Notes: generated from the sequence alone by a model not told the origin. A stretch of 26,925 bases of DNA from Velamenicoccus sp964471325 (GCA_964471325.1 CAYYFL010000018.1:1-26925); one strand, 5' to 3'. Counted from the first letter of the stretch, positions 14,478-22,904 are shown. Numbers and translations: made by a program.

Positions 14478-15317
14478 ATGGCTTTTTTCAGCAAGCCCAA
14501 ATATACGGTTGTCAAGATCCGCAAAAGAGAGATCCCCGAGGGCCTCTGGACGAAATGCCAGGAGTGCGGCGAGCCTATCTATAAGAAGACCCTTGAGGAA
14601 AATCTTAAGGTATGCCCCAAGTGTCATTTTCATTTTAACGTCACGGCGCCCGAAAGACTGGAGATGATCGTGGACGCGGATTCCTTCAAGGAATTCGATA
14701 AAAAAATGTCCAGCACCGACCCTTTGGAATTCAGGGGGATCAAGTCTTACACGCAGAAACTTGCGGAGGACCAGAAGGCGACCTCGCTCGCAGAGGCCGT
14801 GATCACGGGCCAGGGGGAGATCTTCGGCAAAAAGGCCGTTATCGCGATTACGGATTCCCGGTTTATCATGGGATCCATGGGCGCGGTCGTTGGGGAAAAG
14901 ATCACCCGGGCGATCGAGTTTTCCATTGAAAAACGGCTGCCTCTGACGATTATCTCCGGATCCGGCGGCGGCGCCAGGATGTATGAGGGGATTTTCAGCC
15001 TGATGCAGATGGCCAAGACATCCGCGGCCTTGCGGCGGCATCACGAAGCGGGCCTCTTGTTCATTTCGGTCCTGACCAATCCGACCATGGGCGGCGTCAT
15101 GGCGTCTTTTGCCGGCCTGGGAGATATCATCATCGCCGAGCCCAAAGCGCTAATCGGTTTTGCCGGTCCACGCGTGATCGAGCAGACAACGCGGCAAAAA
15201 TTACCGGAAGGATTCCAGCGGTCCGAGTTCATGCTGGAGCACGGCCTTCTGGACATGATCGTCCACAGGAAGGCCCTGAAGGAGACGCTGCACCAGTTGA
15301 TCGATTATTGTAGTTGA
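14478..15317 (+). CDS. accD: Acetyl-CoA carboxylase carboxyltransferase subunit beta (AccD)
   Basis: 279-residue subunit that, with AccA, moves CO2 from biotinyl-BCCP to acetyl-CoA to make malonyl-CoA, the committed step of fatty acid synthesis. The N-terminal four-cysteine zinc ribbon is complete (Cys27, Cys30, Cys46, Cys49; KCQECGEPIY and KVCPKCHFHF). The crotonase-like core shows MGSMGAVVGEKI, ISGSGGGARMYEG, LTNPTMGGVMASFA and IGFAGPRVIEQT. AccA is not encoded in the window. It lies 12 bases behind the DUF1015 gene, and its stop codon overlaps the -35 box of the next promoter. Confidence 0.96.
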   Translation: MAFFSKPKYTVVKIRKREIPEGLWTKCQECGEPIYKKTLEENLKVCPKCHFHFNVTAPERLEMIVDADSFKEFDKKMSSTDPLEFRGIKSYTQKLAEDQKATSLAEAVITGQGEIFGKKAVIAITDSRFIMGSMGAVVGEKITRAIEFSIEKRLPLTIISGSGGGARMYEGIFSLMQMAKTSAALRRHHEAGLLFISVLTNPTMGGVMASFAGLGDIIIAEPKALIGFAGPRVIEQTTRQKLPEGFQRSEFMLEHGLLDMIVHRKALKETLHQLIDYCS

Positions 15318-15341
15318 CACGGTTAAGTTTTTTGTGATAAC
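15314..15341 (+). promoter_or_regulatory. Candidate promoter of the ABC ATPase-GGDEF unit
   Basis: TTGACA (15314-15319), 16-base spacer, GATAAC (15336-15341) preceded by TGT, giving an extended -10 look. It starts inside the end of accD and would make a leader of about 90 bases. Confidence 0.5.
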
Positions 15342-15354
15342 ATTTTAAAATTCT

Positions 15355-15402
15355 GACTCCAAACTTTAAATGCCGGAATAGATTACGAGATTGTTTGGAG
15401 TC
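15355..15402. repeat. 10-bp inverted repeat in the accD-ABC ATPase spacer
   Basis: GACTCCAAAC (15355-15364) and GTTTGGAGTC (15393-15402) pair perfectly around a 28-base AT-rich loop. If transcribed from the promoter at 15314 it lies at the start of the leader. No T-run follows. Confidence 0.6.
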
Positions 15403-15403
15403 T

Positions 15404-15436
15404 GGAAATTGGTAATTGGGAATTGGAGCGAAGCGA
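15404..15436 (+). repeat. Three 7-bp tandem repeats plus GAGCGAAGCGA
   Basis: GGAAATT, GGTAATT and GGGAATT (15404-15424) follow one another, then GGAGCGAAGCGA. The last part is the string also seen at 7481-7491. The only Shine-Dalgarno-like bases before the ATPase gene (GGAG, 15425-15428) lie in it. Confidence 0.6.
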
Positions 15437-15440
15437 CATC

Positions 15441-16544
15441 ATGGCCCAAGTCAGTTTACGCAACGTCAGCAAGGTTTATGCCGGAGGCGCCCGCGCCGTT
15501 GACCGCGTCACGCTGGGGATCGAAAATAAGGAATTTCTGGTCCTGGTGGGTCCGTCCGGTTGCGGAAAGTCGACGACCCTGCGCATGATCGCAGGGTTGG
15601 AGGAAGTGACGGAAGGTCAGATCTATATCGCCGACAGGCTGGTCAACGATATCCCCGCCAAAGACCGCGACATCGCGATGGTTTTCCAGAACTACGCCCT
15701 TTATCCCCACATGACCGTTTTTGAGAATATGGCGTTCGGGCTCATGTTGAGAAAATACCCGAAGTCGGAGATCGTGCGCCGCGTGAACGAAGCGGCGGAC
15801 ATCCTGGGGATCAAGCATTATTTGGAGCGCAAGCCCAGGGAGCTTTCCGGCGGCGAGCGCCAGCGCGTGGCCGTCGGGCGGGCCATCGTGCGCAAACCCA
15901 CGGTTTTTCTTTTTGACGAACCCTTGAGCAATCTCGACGCCAAGCTGCGCGTGCAGATGCGCACGGAGATCCATAAGCTGCATATCCGCCTGCAGACGAC
16001 CATGATCTATGTGACGCACGATCAGACGGAAGCCATGACGATGGGCGACAGGATCGCGGTCATGAAGGACGGCGTGGTCCAGCAGATCGCCGACCCCATC
16101 ACGATCTACGATAAACCCATCAATAAATTTGTGGCGAGTTTTATCGGCTCGCCGCCGATGAATTTTATGAAAGGCAAGGTGGTCAAGTCGGACGGGCGTT
16201 TCTATTTTGATGAAGGGAACCTGCGCGTCCGGATCCTCAAAGAAATGGAACCGAGTCTTGCAGGTTACGTCGGACGCGATGTCATTTTCGGCATCCGCGC
16301 CGAAGACATCTATGACAAGCTTTTCGTGTCCGAAGCCCCCGCAGAAAACGTCGTGAGCGTTATCTGCGAGGTCGTCGAGCCCATGGGCTCCGAAGTCTAT
16401 CTTTACCTGAACACGGGCAAGCATAATTTCATCGCTCGCGTCGGCGCCCATGACAGGCCTGCGGTCAATGCAGATATGGACCTTGTTTTTGACATGAGCA
16501 AGGTCCATTTCTTTAACGCAGACACCGAAAAGACCATTGTATAA
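15441..16544 (+). CDS. ugpC: ABC transporter ATP-binding protein, UgpC/MalK type
   Basis: 367-residue ATPase of the carbohydrate-uptake CUT1 class. Walker A GPSGCGKST, Q-loop MVFQNYALYPHMTV, signature LSGGERQRVAVGRAIVR, Walker B VFLFDEPLSNLDAKLR and the H-loop YVTHDQTEAMT are all intact. After SFIGSPPMNFMKG comes a regulatory OB-fold (TOBE) domain of about 110 residues. In characterised systems one such ATPase can drive several sugar or glycerophosphodiester importers. No permease or binding protein is encoded nearby, so its partners must be elsewhere. ATG 15441 gives the usual MAQVSLRNVSKVY start; a TTG at 15423 would add six residues. Its end overlaps a diguanylate cyclase gene by eight bases. 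Confidence 0.93.
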   Translation: MAQVSLRNVSKVYAGGARAVDRVTLGIENKEFLVLVGPSGCGKSTTLRMIAGLEEVTEGQIYIADRLVNDIPAKDRDIAMVFQNYALYPHMTVFENMAFGLMLRKYPKSEIVRRVNEAADILGIKHYLERKPRELSGGERQRVAVGRAIVRKPTVFLFDEPLSNLDAKLRVQMRTEIHKLHIRLQTTMIYVTHDQTEAMTMGDRIAVMKDGVVQQIADPITIYDKPINKFVASFIGSPPMNFMKGKVVKSDGRFYFDEGNLRVRILKEMEPSLAGYVGRDVIFGIRAEDIYDKLFVSEAPAENVVSVICEVVEPMGSEVYLYLNTGKHNFIARVGAHDRPAVNADMDLVFDMSKVHFFNADTEKTIV

Positions 16545-17817
16545 ACCCTCGAGAACTTTTTTCATTCTGGCATTTTTTTCCCTCCTCGCCGGCCTCGGGC
16601 TGACCTTTTTTATTTTTTTGATTTTCTTCTCCAGGTTTTTCGTATGGATCATTCTCGGTTACTGCCTTTTGTTCTTCCTTCTCCTTTTGCGGTTCCAAGC
16701 CAGCCGCTCTGTCCTGACACGCCTGACCCTGAAAAAAGAAGAGGTTTTTGAGACATTCAACATTGCCGAACAGGAGATTGCGCGCCTGGGCGATCTGCGG
16801 GTTGCGCTCGAGAAGAAAATCAAAAGCTACGAGCGGCTGGAGAAGTTTACCCAGAGTCTCAACAATGAAGTGTCTCTGGATCGTATCTGCGGGATCGTTG
16901 CCGGGGAGCTTTTTGAGCTCTTTGAAGCGCGAGGCAACGTTCTTTTATACCTGGTCAATCCGGCGACCCATCGATTGGGATTGAGGGTCCTGAAGAGAGA
17001 GGACGAATCGATCCGCATCCGTGAAAAGACAGGCGACCTTTTCGATGCATGGGTCTTGCGTCATAACCAGCCTCTTCTGGTCGAATCGGCGTCCAATGAT
17101 TTCCGTTTCGACCCGGAACGCCTCAAGGCGGAGGTGAGGCGCCCGGTCGAGTCCCTGATGGCCGTTCCCCTGGAAACAGAGTCGCAGACGCTGGGGATCC
17201 TGAGGATCGATGCCCGGGCGGAACGTCAATATTCTTCCGACGACCTTCGGCTGCTCTCCGTTATCGGGGACATCGCAAAGCTCGCCATTGAAAATGCCGT
17301 TTATTTCGGGCAGATGCAGGCGCTTTCCATCACGGACGGCCTGACAGGCATCTATCTGAGGCGTTATGCCGCCGACAGGTTGAAGGAGGAATTCCTGCGG
17401 GCCCGCCGTGAGAATTCCTGCATTTCTTTCCTCATGCTCGATATCGACCATTTCAAGGCCATCAACGATACCTACGGGCATATGGCAGGCGACGCCGTGT
17501 TGAAAAAGATGGCTCAGTGGCTCAAAACTTCTTTTGACCTTCCGGGGCAGCTTGTCTTCCGTTATGGCGGCGAAGAATTCGGCGTCATCCTGCCAGGTGT
17601 TCAAAAGAAAGAGGCTGTCCGCCTGGCTGAAAGTTTCCGGCGTTCATTGTCCGATAAGGATGTCAGTCTGAGGCGTGAAAAGATCGCGGTCCGCGTTTCT
17701 TTGGGGGTCGCCGCATTCCCGGATGATGCCGCGGAGGAAAAAGAGCTCATTGGCGCCGCCGATGAAGCCCTGCTTGAGGCCAAGCGGTCGGGGAGGGACA
17801 GGGTATGCCCTTCTTAG
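16537..17817 (+). CDS. Membrane GAF-GGDEF diguanylate cyclase
   Basis: 426-residue protein predicted to make cyclic di-GMP at the inner membrane. Two hydrophobic helices (about residues 8-30 and 33-52) are followed by a coiled coil, a GAF-like sensor domain (about 85-260) and a GGDEF domain. The active motif is GGEEF at residues 344-348, with LDIDHFKAINDTYGH upstream, so activity is expected. The inhibitory RxxD site five residues before GGEEF is missing (LPGQ there). The start is TTG 16537, inside the end of the ABC ATPase gene; no other in-frame start precedes the membrane helices. Its 3' end overlaps a second cyclase gene by 13 bases. Confidence 0.88.
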   Translation: MYKPSRTFFILAFFSLLAGLGLTFFIFLIFFSRFFVWIILGYCLLFFLLLLRFQASRSVLTRLTLKKEEVFETFNIAEQEIARLGDLRVALEKKIKSYERLEKFTQSLNNEVSLDRICGIVAGELFELFEARGNVLLYLVNPATHRLGLRVLKREDESIRIREKTGDLFDAWVLRHNQPLLVESASNDFRFDPERLKAEVRRPVESLMAVPLETESQTLGILRIDARAERQYSSDDLRLLSVIGDIAKLAIENAVYFGQMQALSITDGLTGIYLRRYAADRLKEEFLRARRENSCISFLMLDIDHFKAINDTYGHMAGDAVLKKMAQWLKTSFDLPGQLVFRYGGEEFGVILPGVQKKEAVRLAESFRRSLSDKDVSLRREKIAVRVSLGVAAFPDDAAEEKELIGAADEALLEAKRSGRDRVCPS

Positions 17818-18827
17818 CTGTCTTTATTTTTCTGGTTTTAGCTTTCGGCGCATGGACATGTCTCGTGCGCCTGCTTGCCGAAGAGGGTTCCGAGAGAGAA
17901 TCTGACCTTGCCTCCCTGGCGGCATCTCTTCAACAGATATTGACCGCCAAGAAAGAGATAGAAAAAGAAATTGTTTCTTTGAATGCGGTCCTTTCGCGGA
18001 CCTTGAAGATGTACGAAGCGGCGCGCGACATCTGTGCGACGCTGGATGAGACGAAATTGTTCGAGCGTTTCAAGGAGGACCTCAAGAAGCTGATCAATTA
18101 CGACGAATGCCTGCTCTTGAAAGAAGAGAAGGAGGCTGCTGCGTCTTCTGCCCGGGAAGAAGATTTCCTTGAGCCGCTGGCCGTTTCCGATACGCATTTC
18201 GGCTATCTTTATGTCCGGGGAGTCCGGGGGTACGACAGGCCCTATCTGGGGATCCTCGCCAGACATTTTGCCCTGGGCCTTAAGCGGTCCAAGCTTTACC
18301 GGATGACGCAGGAATTGGCGATCACCGACAGCCTGACTGGTCTCTTCACGCGGCGCTACGCCATGGAACGTCTTGGAGAAGAGCTGAGGCGTTCCCGGGC
18401 GCAGGGGATGCCCCTGTCGTTTTTCATGATCGATGCCGATAATTTCAAGGAGTGCAATGATCGTTATGGCCATATCGTGGGTGATATGGTTTTAACGGAG
18501 ATCAGCCGGCACATCAGGGACAATGTTCGTGAAATCGATATGCTTGCGCGTTTTGGCGGGGAGGAGTTTATGGTTTTTGCGCCTCGGACGAATAAAGAGA
18601 GCGCCCTTTTGATCGCCGAACGCATCCGCCGCAGCATCGCCGAGTCCGTCATCCAGGCTTATGATGAGCATCTGAAAGTGACAGTTTCAATCGGCCTGGC
18701 GGCATTTCCCCAGGACGCCGCAGAAGTGGAGGACCTTATCGGCAAGGCGGATTGGGCTCTTTATCAGGCCAAAAAAATGGGGAAGGACCGCGTCTATGTC
18801 TTCGCGGCCTTTCACGAGTCCCGTTAG
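17805..18827 (+). CDS. Diguanylate cyclase with N-terminal membrane helix
   Basis: 340-residue second cyclase. One hydrophobic helix (residues about 2-24) precedes a coiled coil (about 30-75) and a short, divergent sensor region resembling a degenerate GAF domain (about 80-165). The GGDEF domain follows with MIDADNFKECNDRYGH and GGEEF at residues 251-255. Here the RxxD inhibitory site is present (Arg242-Glu-Ile-Asp245), so product inhibition is expected, unlike its neighbour. The two proteins share organisation and probably arose by duplication, but the sensor halves have diverged. The start ATG lies inside the upstream gene, suggesting coupled translation and perhaps a hetero-complex (inference). 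Confidence 0.88.
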   Translation: MPFLAVFIFLVLAFGAWTCLVRLLAEEGSERESDLASLAASLQQILTAKKEIEKEIVSLNAVLSRTLKMYEAARDICATLDETKLFERFKEDLKKLINYDECLLLKEEKEAAASSAREEDFLEPLAVSDTHFGYLYVRGVRGYDRPYLGILARHFALGLKRSKLYRMTQELAITDSLTGLFTRRYAMERLGEELRRSRAQGMPLSFFMIDADNFKECNDRYGHIVGDMVLTEISRHIRDNVREIDMLARFGGEEFMVFAPRTNKESALLIAERIRRSIAESVIQAYDEHLKVTVSIGLAAFPQDAAEVEDLIGKADWALYQAKKMGKDRVYVFAAFHESR

Positions 18828-18898
18828 GTTTTTATGGGGACAGGCCTCGCCGTGATAGGGATTTGCAGGGAGACCGGACGGCCTGGAGGTTCGGCGGC

Positions 18899-19669
18899 AT
18901 GAATGAATGTCCCTGGAGCGTGAAGGATGTTTTTGTCGTTTTTGTTTACGCCCTGGTGCTCTTTTTTGTTTTTAGTTTTTGGGCGACGGCAGCTTATTTT
19001 CTAGCTGCCTTTGCCTTTGGATTTTCCCGCCAGGCGCCGGGTCTCTACATTCACTTTGTCCGCCATACCTCCGATTTTCTTACCGTGGTCCTTTTTTATG
19101 GCGGTCTCCTCGCGGCGATGAAAGTCAAGATTTTTGACAGATACCGCCTCAATCCGTTTGTTTATTTTGTAAAAAAAGAGAATATCGGCCGGGATATCGC
19201 CCTCGGGTTACGCAGTTATTTGAAGTTTATTCTTGTTTTTTTGTCCGGTGTCGTCTTGGTGACCCTGGCGGCCTGGGTATGGGATGCCATCTTTGGGTCT
19301 CACGCCTATGAATCGGTGAGTGCATTTTTCCGTGCCTCTGAGATTGAAAACGCCGCGGCACGCAAGGGGCAAGTGGGATTGTCAGGATTTATTATCATTT
19401 TCCTGCTCGGCCCTTTTTTTGAGGAACTTTTTTTCAGGGGGTGCCTCTACCGCGCCTTGCGCCGCCGCATGAATGTGCTCTCCGCCGTCTTGATCAGCAG
19501 TTTTGTTTTTGCGATCGTGCACGGCTATTTTTCCCTTTTTCTCTACGTTTTTCTTGTGGGGCTGTCCCTGGCCTGTCTTTATGAAAAAACGGAGTCTTTG
19601 GTCGCCCCTTTGAGTTTCCACATGCTCAACAACCTGTTTGTGCTTGTGCTGTTTTTCCTGGGTTTGTAA
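18899..19669 (+). CDS. CPBP family intramembrane metalloprotease
   Basis: 256-residue multi-pass membrane protein of the CPBP (CAAX protease and bacteriocin-processing, Abi) family. All three motifs are present: EExxxR at residues 175-180 (EELFFR), FxxxH at 204-208 (FAIVH) and HxxxN at 241-245 (HMLNN), so it is probably an active glutamic-type protease. Substrates cannot be told from the sequence; bacterial members process membrane proteins or peptides in varied settings. GGAGG lies nine bases before ATG 18899. The frame stays open upstream to 18752, but that part overlaps the cyclase gene in another frame and looks non-coding. The gene is closed by a strong terminator. Confidence 0.88.
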   Translation: MNECPWSVKDVFVVFVYALVLFFVFSFWATAAYFLAAFAFGFSRQAPGLYIHFVRHTSDFLTVVLFYGGLLAAMKVKIFDRYRLNPFVYFVKKENIGRDIALGLRSYLKFILVFLSGVVLVTLAAWVWDAIFGSHAYESVSAFFRASEIENAAARKGQVGLSGFIIIFLLGPFFEELFFRGCLYRALRRRMNVLSAVLISSFVFAIVHGYFSLFLYVFLVGLSLACLYEKTESLVAPLSFHMLNNLFVLVLFFLGL

Positions 19670-19691
19670 ATGCCGGTCGTCAGGTCCAGCG

Positions 19692-19728
19692 CCCGGCCCC
19701 CTTGGGGGCCGGGGTGTATGATTTTTTT
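19692..19728 (+). terminator. Intrinsic terminator after the CPBP protease gene
   Basis: CCCGGCCCCC (19692-19701), TT, GGGGGCCGGG (19704-19713): a perfect 10-bp GC stem, with a run of seven T at 19722-19728. The T-run begins eight bases after the stem, farther than ideal. It separates the cyclase-protease unit from the ROK-lptD unit. Confidence 0.75.
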
Positions 19729-19735
19729 AAGTTTC

Positions 19736-19764
19736 TTGCAACCTTTCATAACTTAAGTTAAAAT
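19736..19764 (+). promoter_or_regulatory. Sigma70-type promoter of the ROK-lptD unit
   Basis: -35 TTGCAA (19736-19741), exact 17-base spacer, -10 TAAAAT (19759-19764). It lies right behind the preceding terminator and would give a leader of roughly 95 bases. Confidence 0.75.
19749..19760. promoter_or_regulatory. 12-bp palindrome over the -10 region, candidate operator
   Basis: TAACTTAAGTTA is a perfect palindrome covering the spacer and first bases of the -10 box. A repressor bound here would block the promoter. AT-rich palindromes also arise by chance. Confidence 0.35.
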
Positions 19765-19776
19765 AACACTTTATTG

Positions 19777-19858
19777 CCCTGGCTCAAAATACGGAGCGGC
19801 GCCAGGGATTTCTTATCAAATAAATCGTGGCGGTTTCTCTGCCGTCTCGCAGGAGACG
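19777..19858 (+). promoter_or_regulatory. Structured leader before the ROK gene
   Basis: Two hairpins: CCCTGGC/GCCAGGG (19777-19783, 19801-19807) and CGTCTC-GCAG-GAGACG (19843-19858). The second holds the Shine-Dalgarno-like AGGAG (19851-19855) in its loop and right arm, so it could limit ribosome access. No known riboswitch class is recognised. Confidence 0.35.
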
Positions 19859-19864
19859 CAGGCC

Positions 19865-20812
19865 TTGTCCGTTGGTTTCTCCATGAAGAAAGAATATTTT
19901 ATCGGTGTTGATGTCGGCGGAACCTTTACCAAGGCGGCTCTGGTAGACCAGAAAGGGAAAGTCCTTTCCAGGGTCCAGGTATCTTCTCGCGGCTTCAGCC
20001 AGAAGCAATGTTTCGCCAAGACCCTGCATGATATATCTTTGCGCCTCGCAGATGGGGCGCATATCTCTTTTGACGAGATCTCTGCTATGGGGATCGGTTT
20101 GCCGGGTCCGGTCGATTCGGAACGGGGCATTATCTTGAGCCTCACCAATATCAAGGGCTGGAACCATTTTCATCTCGCCGGTTTTCTTAAAAAATACCTG
20201 CCTTTTCCCGTTTATGTGGACAATGATGCTAATTGCATGGCCCTTGCCGAATCGAGGCTCGGTGCCGCCAGGGGCGCCCGTTTTGCCCTGTGTCTGACTC
20301 TTGGAACAGGGGTGGGCGGGGCGTTGATTTTGGACAATGATATTTATCGCGGACCATTTTTTCTGGGCGGCGAGATCGGGCATATGCCCGTTTGTGTTTC
20401 GGGTCCCCGTTGTGAATGCGGAGGCATCGGTTGTCTGGAGAGATATGTCGGCAACCAGGCTATTGCCAGCCGTGCGCGCCGCATTTTCGGAAAGAGTGTC
20501 TCTCTTGAAGAGGTCAGCCGTCTGGCCCGCCGCGGTCATGCCAAGGCCCAAAAGGTCTGGCAGGAGGCGGCGGTTTGTCTGGCCATGAGCATCGCCGGGA
20601 TTATCAATGTCCTGGGACCTCAGGTGGTCGTTATCGGCGGAGGCGTGGCCAGGGCCGGAGTTGTTTTGTTGGGGCCCTTGCGGAGCCGTGTCAGGCAGCA
20701 TGCGATGCGGCATCTCAAGGGGAAGGTCAGGATTGTCAGGGCGGCGCTTGGGAACGATGCAGGTTTCCTGGGGGCGGCCCTGCTGGCAAAGGAAAAGATA
20801 GGCGCAAGATGA
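19865..20812 (+). CDS. ROK family sugar kinase (glucokinase-like)
   Basis: About 310-residue protein of the ROK (repressor, ORF, kinase) family. It lacks the N-terminal helix-turn-helix of NagC/XylR repressors, so a kinase role on glucose, N-acetylglucosamine or N-acetylmannosamine is more likely than DNA binding. Motifs: phosphate-binding DVGGTFTKAALVD, GIGLPGPVD, catalytic-region DNDANCMALAE, LTLGTGVGGALI, GGEIGHMPV and the zinc site CECGGIGCLE. Two starts are possible. TTG 19865 has AGGAG nine bases upstream; ATG 19883 begins the usual MKKEYFIGVDVGGT but has no clear Shine-Dalgarno. The stop overlaps the lptD start (ATGA), so the two genes are cotranslated; link to envelope sugar metabolism is inference. 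Confidence 0.9.
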   Translation: MSVGFSMKKEYFIGVDVGGTFTKAALVDQKGKVLSRVQVSSRGFSQKQCFAKTLHDISLRLADGAHISFDEISAMGIGLPGPVDSERGIILSLTNIKGWNHFHLAGFLKKYLPFPVYVDNDANCMALAESRLGAARGARFALCLTLGTGVGGALILDNDIYRGPFFLGGEIGHMPVCVSGPRCECGGIGCLERYVGNQAIASRARRIFGKSVSLEEVSRLARRGHAKAQKVWQEAAVCLAMSIAGIINVLGPQVVVIGGGVARAGVVLLGPLRSRVRQHAMRHLKGKVRIVRAALGNDAGFLGAALLAKEKIGAR

Positions 20813-22887
20813 ATCACCCGCGTTTTTTGATTGTCGGTCTGTTTTTGCCGGTCTTTTTTTGTTGTGTTTCTTGCGGCATGGCGGCCGTGGGCAAGCAGCC
20901 GTTGACGGTTGACGGCGATGTCGTCGAGTTCTTCTCGGAAGGCCGGGAGATCGTCGCCGAGGGACATGTGAAGATCATCGGCCAGGACATGCACATTACC
21001 GCCGATAAGGTGCGTGTCTTTTTTGACGAGAAACTCGTCATTGCCGACGGCAATGTGGTCTTCAAACGCGGGACGGAAGAGGCCGAAGGGGACATGGTCA
21101 TCTTCGATTTCGGCGACAAGACCGGGACGCTCATCAATCCGCGCGTGCGGATGAGCCCGTATTACGGCAGCGCAGCGGTCATGGAGAAGCTGGGAGAAGA
21201 AAAGATCCATCTCAAAGACAGCGTTATCAGCACTTGTGATCTGCCGCATCCGCACTATGCCCTGACCTGCAAAGAGGTGACGACGGAGCCCGGCAAGATC
21301 CTGCGCGCCAAGGGCACGAAGATCTCTCTTTTGGGCATCCCCGTTATGTATGTGCCTTCTTATTCGCACCGCCTGACCGATAAGCGGCCGCGCTTCATGA
21401 TCACGCCGGGCCACCGTAAGAATTACGGCATGGAGCTTTTCGGCTCTTGGAGATATTATCTGAACGACAATGCCAGGGGATTGTTGCATTTTGACTGGTA
21501 TCAACAGAAGGGATGGGCGGAGGGCGTCGACCTGAATTACGATACGAAGCTTTTTGGTATCGGGAACGTTAAGTACTACCGTATCGATGAGAAGGATACC
21601 AACAAGGGCATTCCGGAGAATGAACGGCGGACCCAGGAGCGTTCCCGTCTCGAGGTCCAGCACAGGTGGCAGATGACGGACGTCGATCAGGCGATCCTGT
21701 CGTATTACCGCGCCTCCGACGTGAACTTCCGCAAGGATTATTTCTACCGGGAATACGAGATCGACACCGACCCTTCCAGTTTTTTCCTCTATTCCCATGT
21801 TTTTCCAAGCGCCACGCTGAGCTTTTTGGGCCAGCCGCGCGTCAATGCGTTCGAAAGCGTCCTGCAGAAGATCCCCGAGCTCAAGCTCGAGACCATCAAC
21901 CAGAGGATCGGCGGTTCACGCTTTTATTTTAAGAATACGACCACGTCCGCCTTCCTGTCGAATACCACGGCCAATTCCAATCAGAACGCAGAGACGACGC
22001 GCGTGGATACGACCAACCAGGTCAGCTACCTGTTCCGCTGGGCGGGTCTGGAGTTTAGTCCTTTTGCCGGAGAGCAGGAGACTTATTACAGCCGCGGCGT
22101 CAGCGGCCGGGACAGCCTGATGCGCAGCATGTTTTTTACAGGCATGGACATGAGCACGAAGCTGTTCAAGCTTTATGACGTCGAGTCGAATTTCATGAAG
22201 ATGGATATCCATCAGCTCAGGCATGTCATTACCCCGTCGGTCCAATACCGCTACCAGCATGATCCGTCGGTCAGCGCCTCCAAGATCCAGCAAATGGATT
22301 CTATAGATGCTTTGGACAGCATGAATAAAGTCACCCTTGGCCTTGAGAACAAGCTGCAGACCAAGCGCGGCGGCGTCAGTGTAGACCTCCTGCGGCTCTT
22401 GTTGTCATCGGATTACAATATCGAAGACAACGATACGCTCGGCAAGGGGTTCCAACTTTTCAAATACGAATTGGAATTCAGGCCCTGGTCATGGTTTGAG
22501 ATCGATTCGGACGCGGAATACGATACGGTTCAGGAGCATTTCAATACGATCAATACCGAATTCTGGAACACCGTCGGCAAATTGCGGACGCATGTCGGCT
22601 ATCGTTATGCCCACAGCGAGAGCAGTCAGATGACGATAGGCATGGATTGCCCCCTGAATCCGTTTTGGACAGCCAGCATCTATGAACGTTTTGAATTCAA
22701 GACTGGAAATCTTGTCGAGCAGGAATACCACTTGACGCGGGACATGCACTGCTGGCTGATGGAAATCATCGTCAATCAGCGTGAAACTGAAGGGGTGAGC
22801 GTCCTTTTGGCTTTTAAGATCAAGGAATTCCCGGATATTGGTATCAATGCGGAAACAACATTCACGCCGCCTCGCAGCAGCCAGTGA
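20809..22887 (+). CDS. lptD: LPS-assembly protein LptD (OstA)
   Basis: 692-residue outer membrane protein that, with LptE, inserts lipopolysaccharide into the outer leaflet. A hydrophobic signal peptide (about residues 5-24, with Cys-rich end FFCCVSCG) is followed by a periplasmic OstA/LptA-like domain (about 30-115; VVEFFSEGREIVAEGHVKI and ITADKVRVFFDEK). The rest is a long beta-barrel region with alternating aromatic strands, including GIPVMYVPSYSHRLTDKRPRF and HVITPSVQYRY. The length is a little below the 784 of E. coli. The frame is open back to 20575 inside the ROK gene, but ATG 20809 starts the signal peptide and overlaps the ROK stop. It is the clearest sign that this organism is diderm. 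Confidence 0.92.
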   Translation: MNHPRFLIVGLFLPVFFCCVSCGMAAVGKQPLTVDGDVVEFFSEGREIVAEGHVKIIGQDMHITADKVRVFFDEKLVIADGNVVFKRGTEEAEGDMVIFDFGDKTGTLINPRVRMSPYYGSAAVMEKLGEEKIHLKDSVISTCDLPHPHYALTCKEVTTEPGKILRAKGTKISLLGIPVMYVPSYSHRLTDKRPRFMITPGHRKNYGMELFGSWRYYLNDNARGLLHFDWYQQKGWAEGVDLNYDTKLFGIGNVKYYRIDEKDTNKGIPENERRTQERSRLEVQHRWQMTDVDQAILSYYRASDVNFRKDYFYREYEIDTDPSSFFLYSHVFPSATLSFLGQPRVNAFESVLQKIPELKLETINQRIGGSRFYFKNTTTSAFLSNTTANSNQNAETTRVDTTNQVSYLFRWAGLEFSPFAGEQETYYSRGVSGRDSLMRSMFFTGMDMSTKLFKLYDVESNFMKMDIHQLRHVITPSVQYRYQHDPSVSASKIQQMDSIDALDSMNKVTLGLENKLQTKRGGVSVDLLRLLLSSDYNIEDNDTLGKGFQLFKYELEFRPWSWFEIDSDAEYDTVQEHFNTINTEFWNTVGKLRTHVGYRYAHSESSQMTIGMDCPLNPFWTASIYERFEFKTGNLVEQEYHLTRDMHCWLMEIIVNQRETEGVSVLLAFKIKEFPDIGINAETTFTPPRSSQ

Positions 22888-22904
22888 TCCTCGAGAGGTC
22901 TTTC

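Noticed and set aside
15456..16652. 398-residue ORF on the minus strand
   Set aside because: It is a mirror of the ABC ATPase gene. It is long because codon bias keeps that frame open, but the sequence is His/Asp-rich and resembles no family.
18834..18902. 22-codon ORF ending in ATGA at the CPBP start, possible leader peptide
   Set aside because: No Shine-Dalgarno, no codon pattern typical of attenuators, and short ORFs of this size are common by chance.
20620..21798. 392-residue ORF on the minus strand
   Set aside because: Antisense to the ROK and lptD genes, which have clear motifs; no homology or ribosome site.
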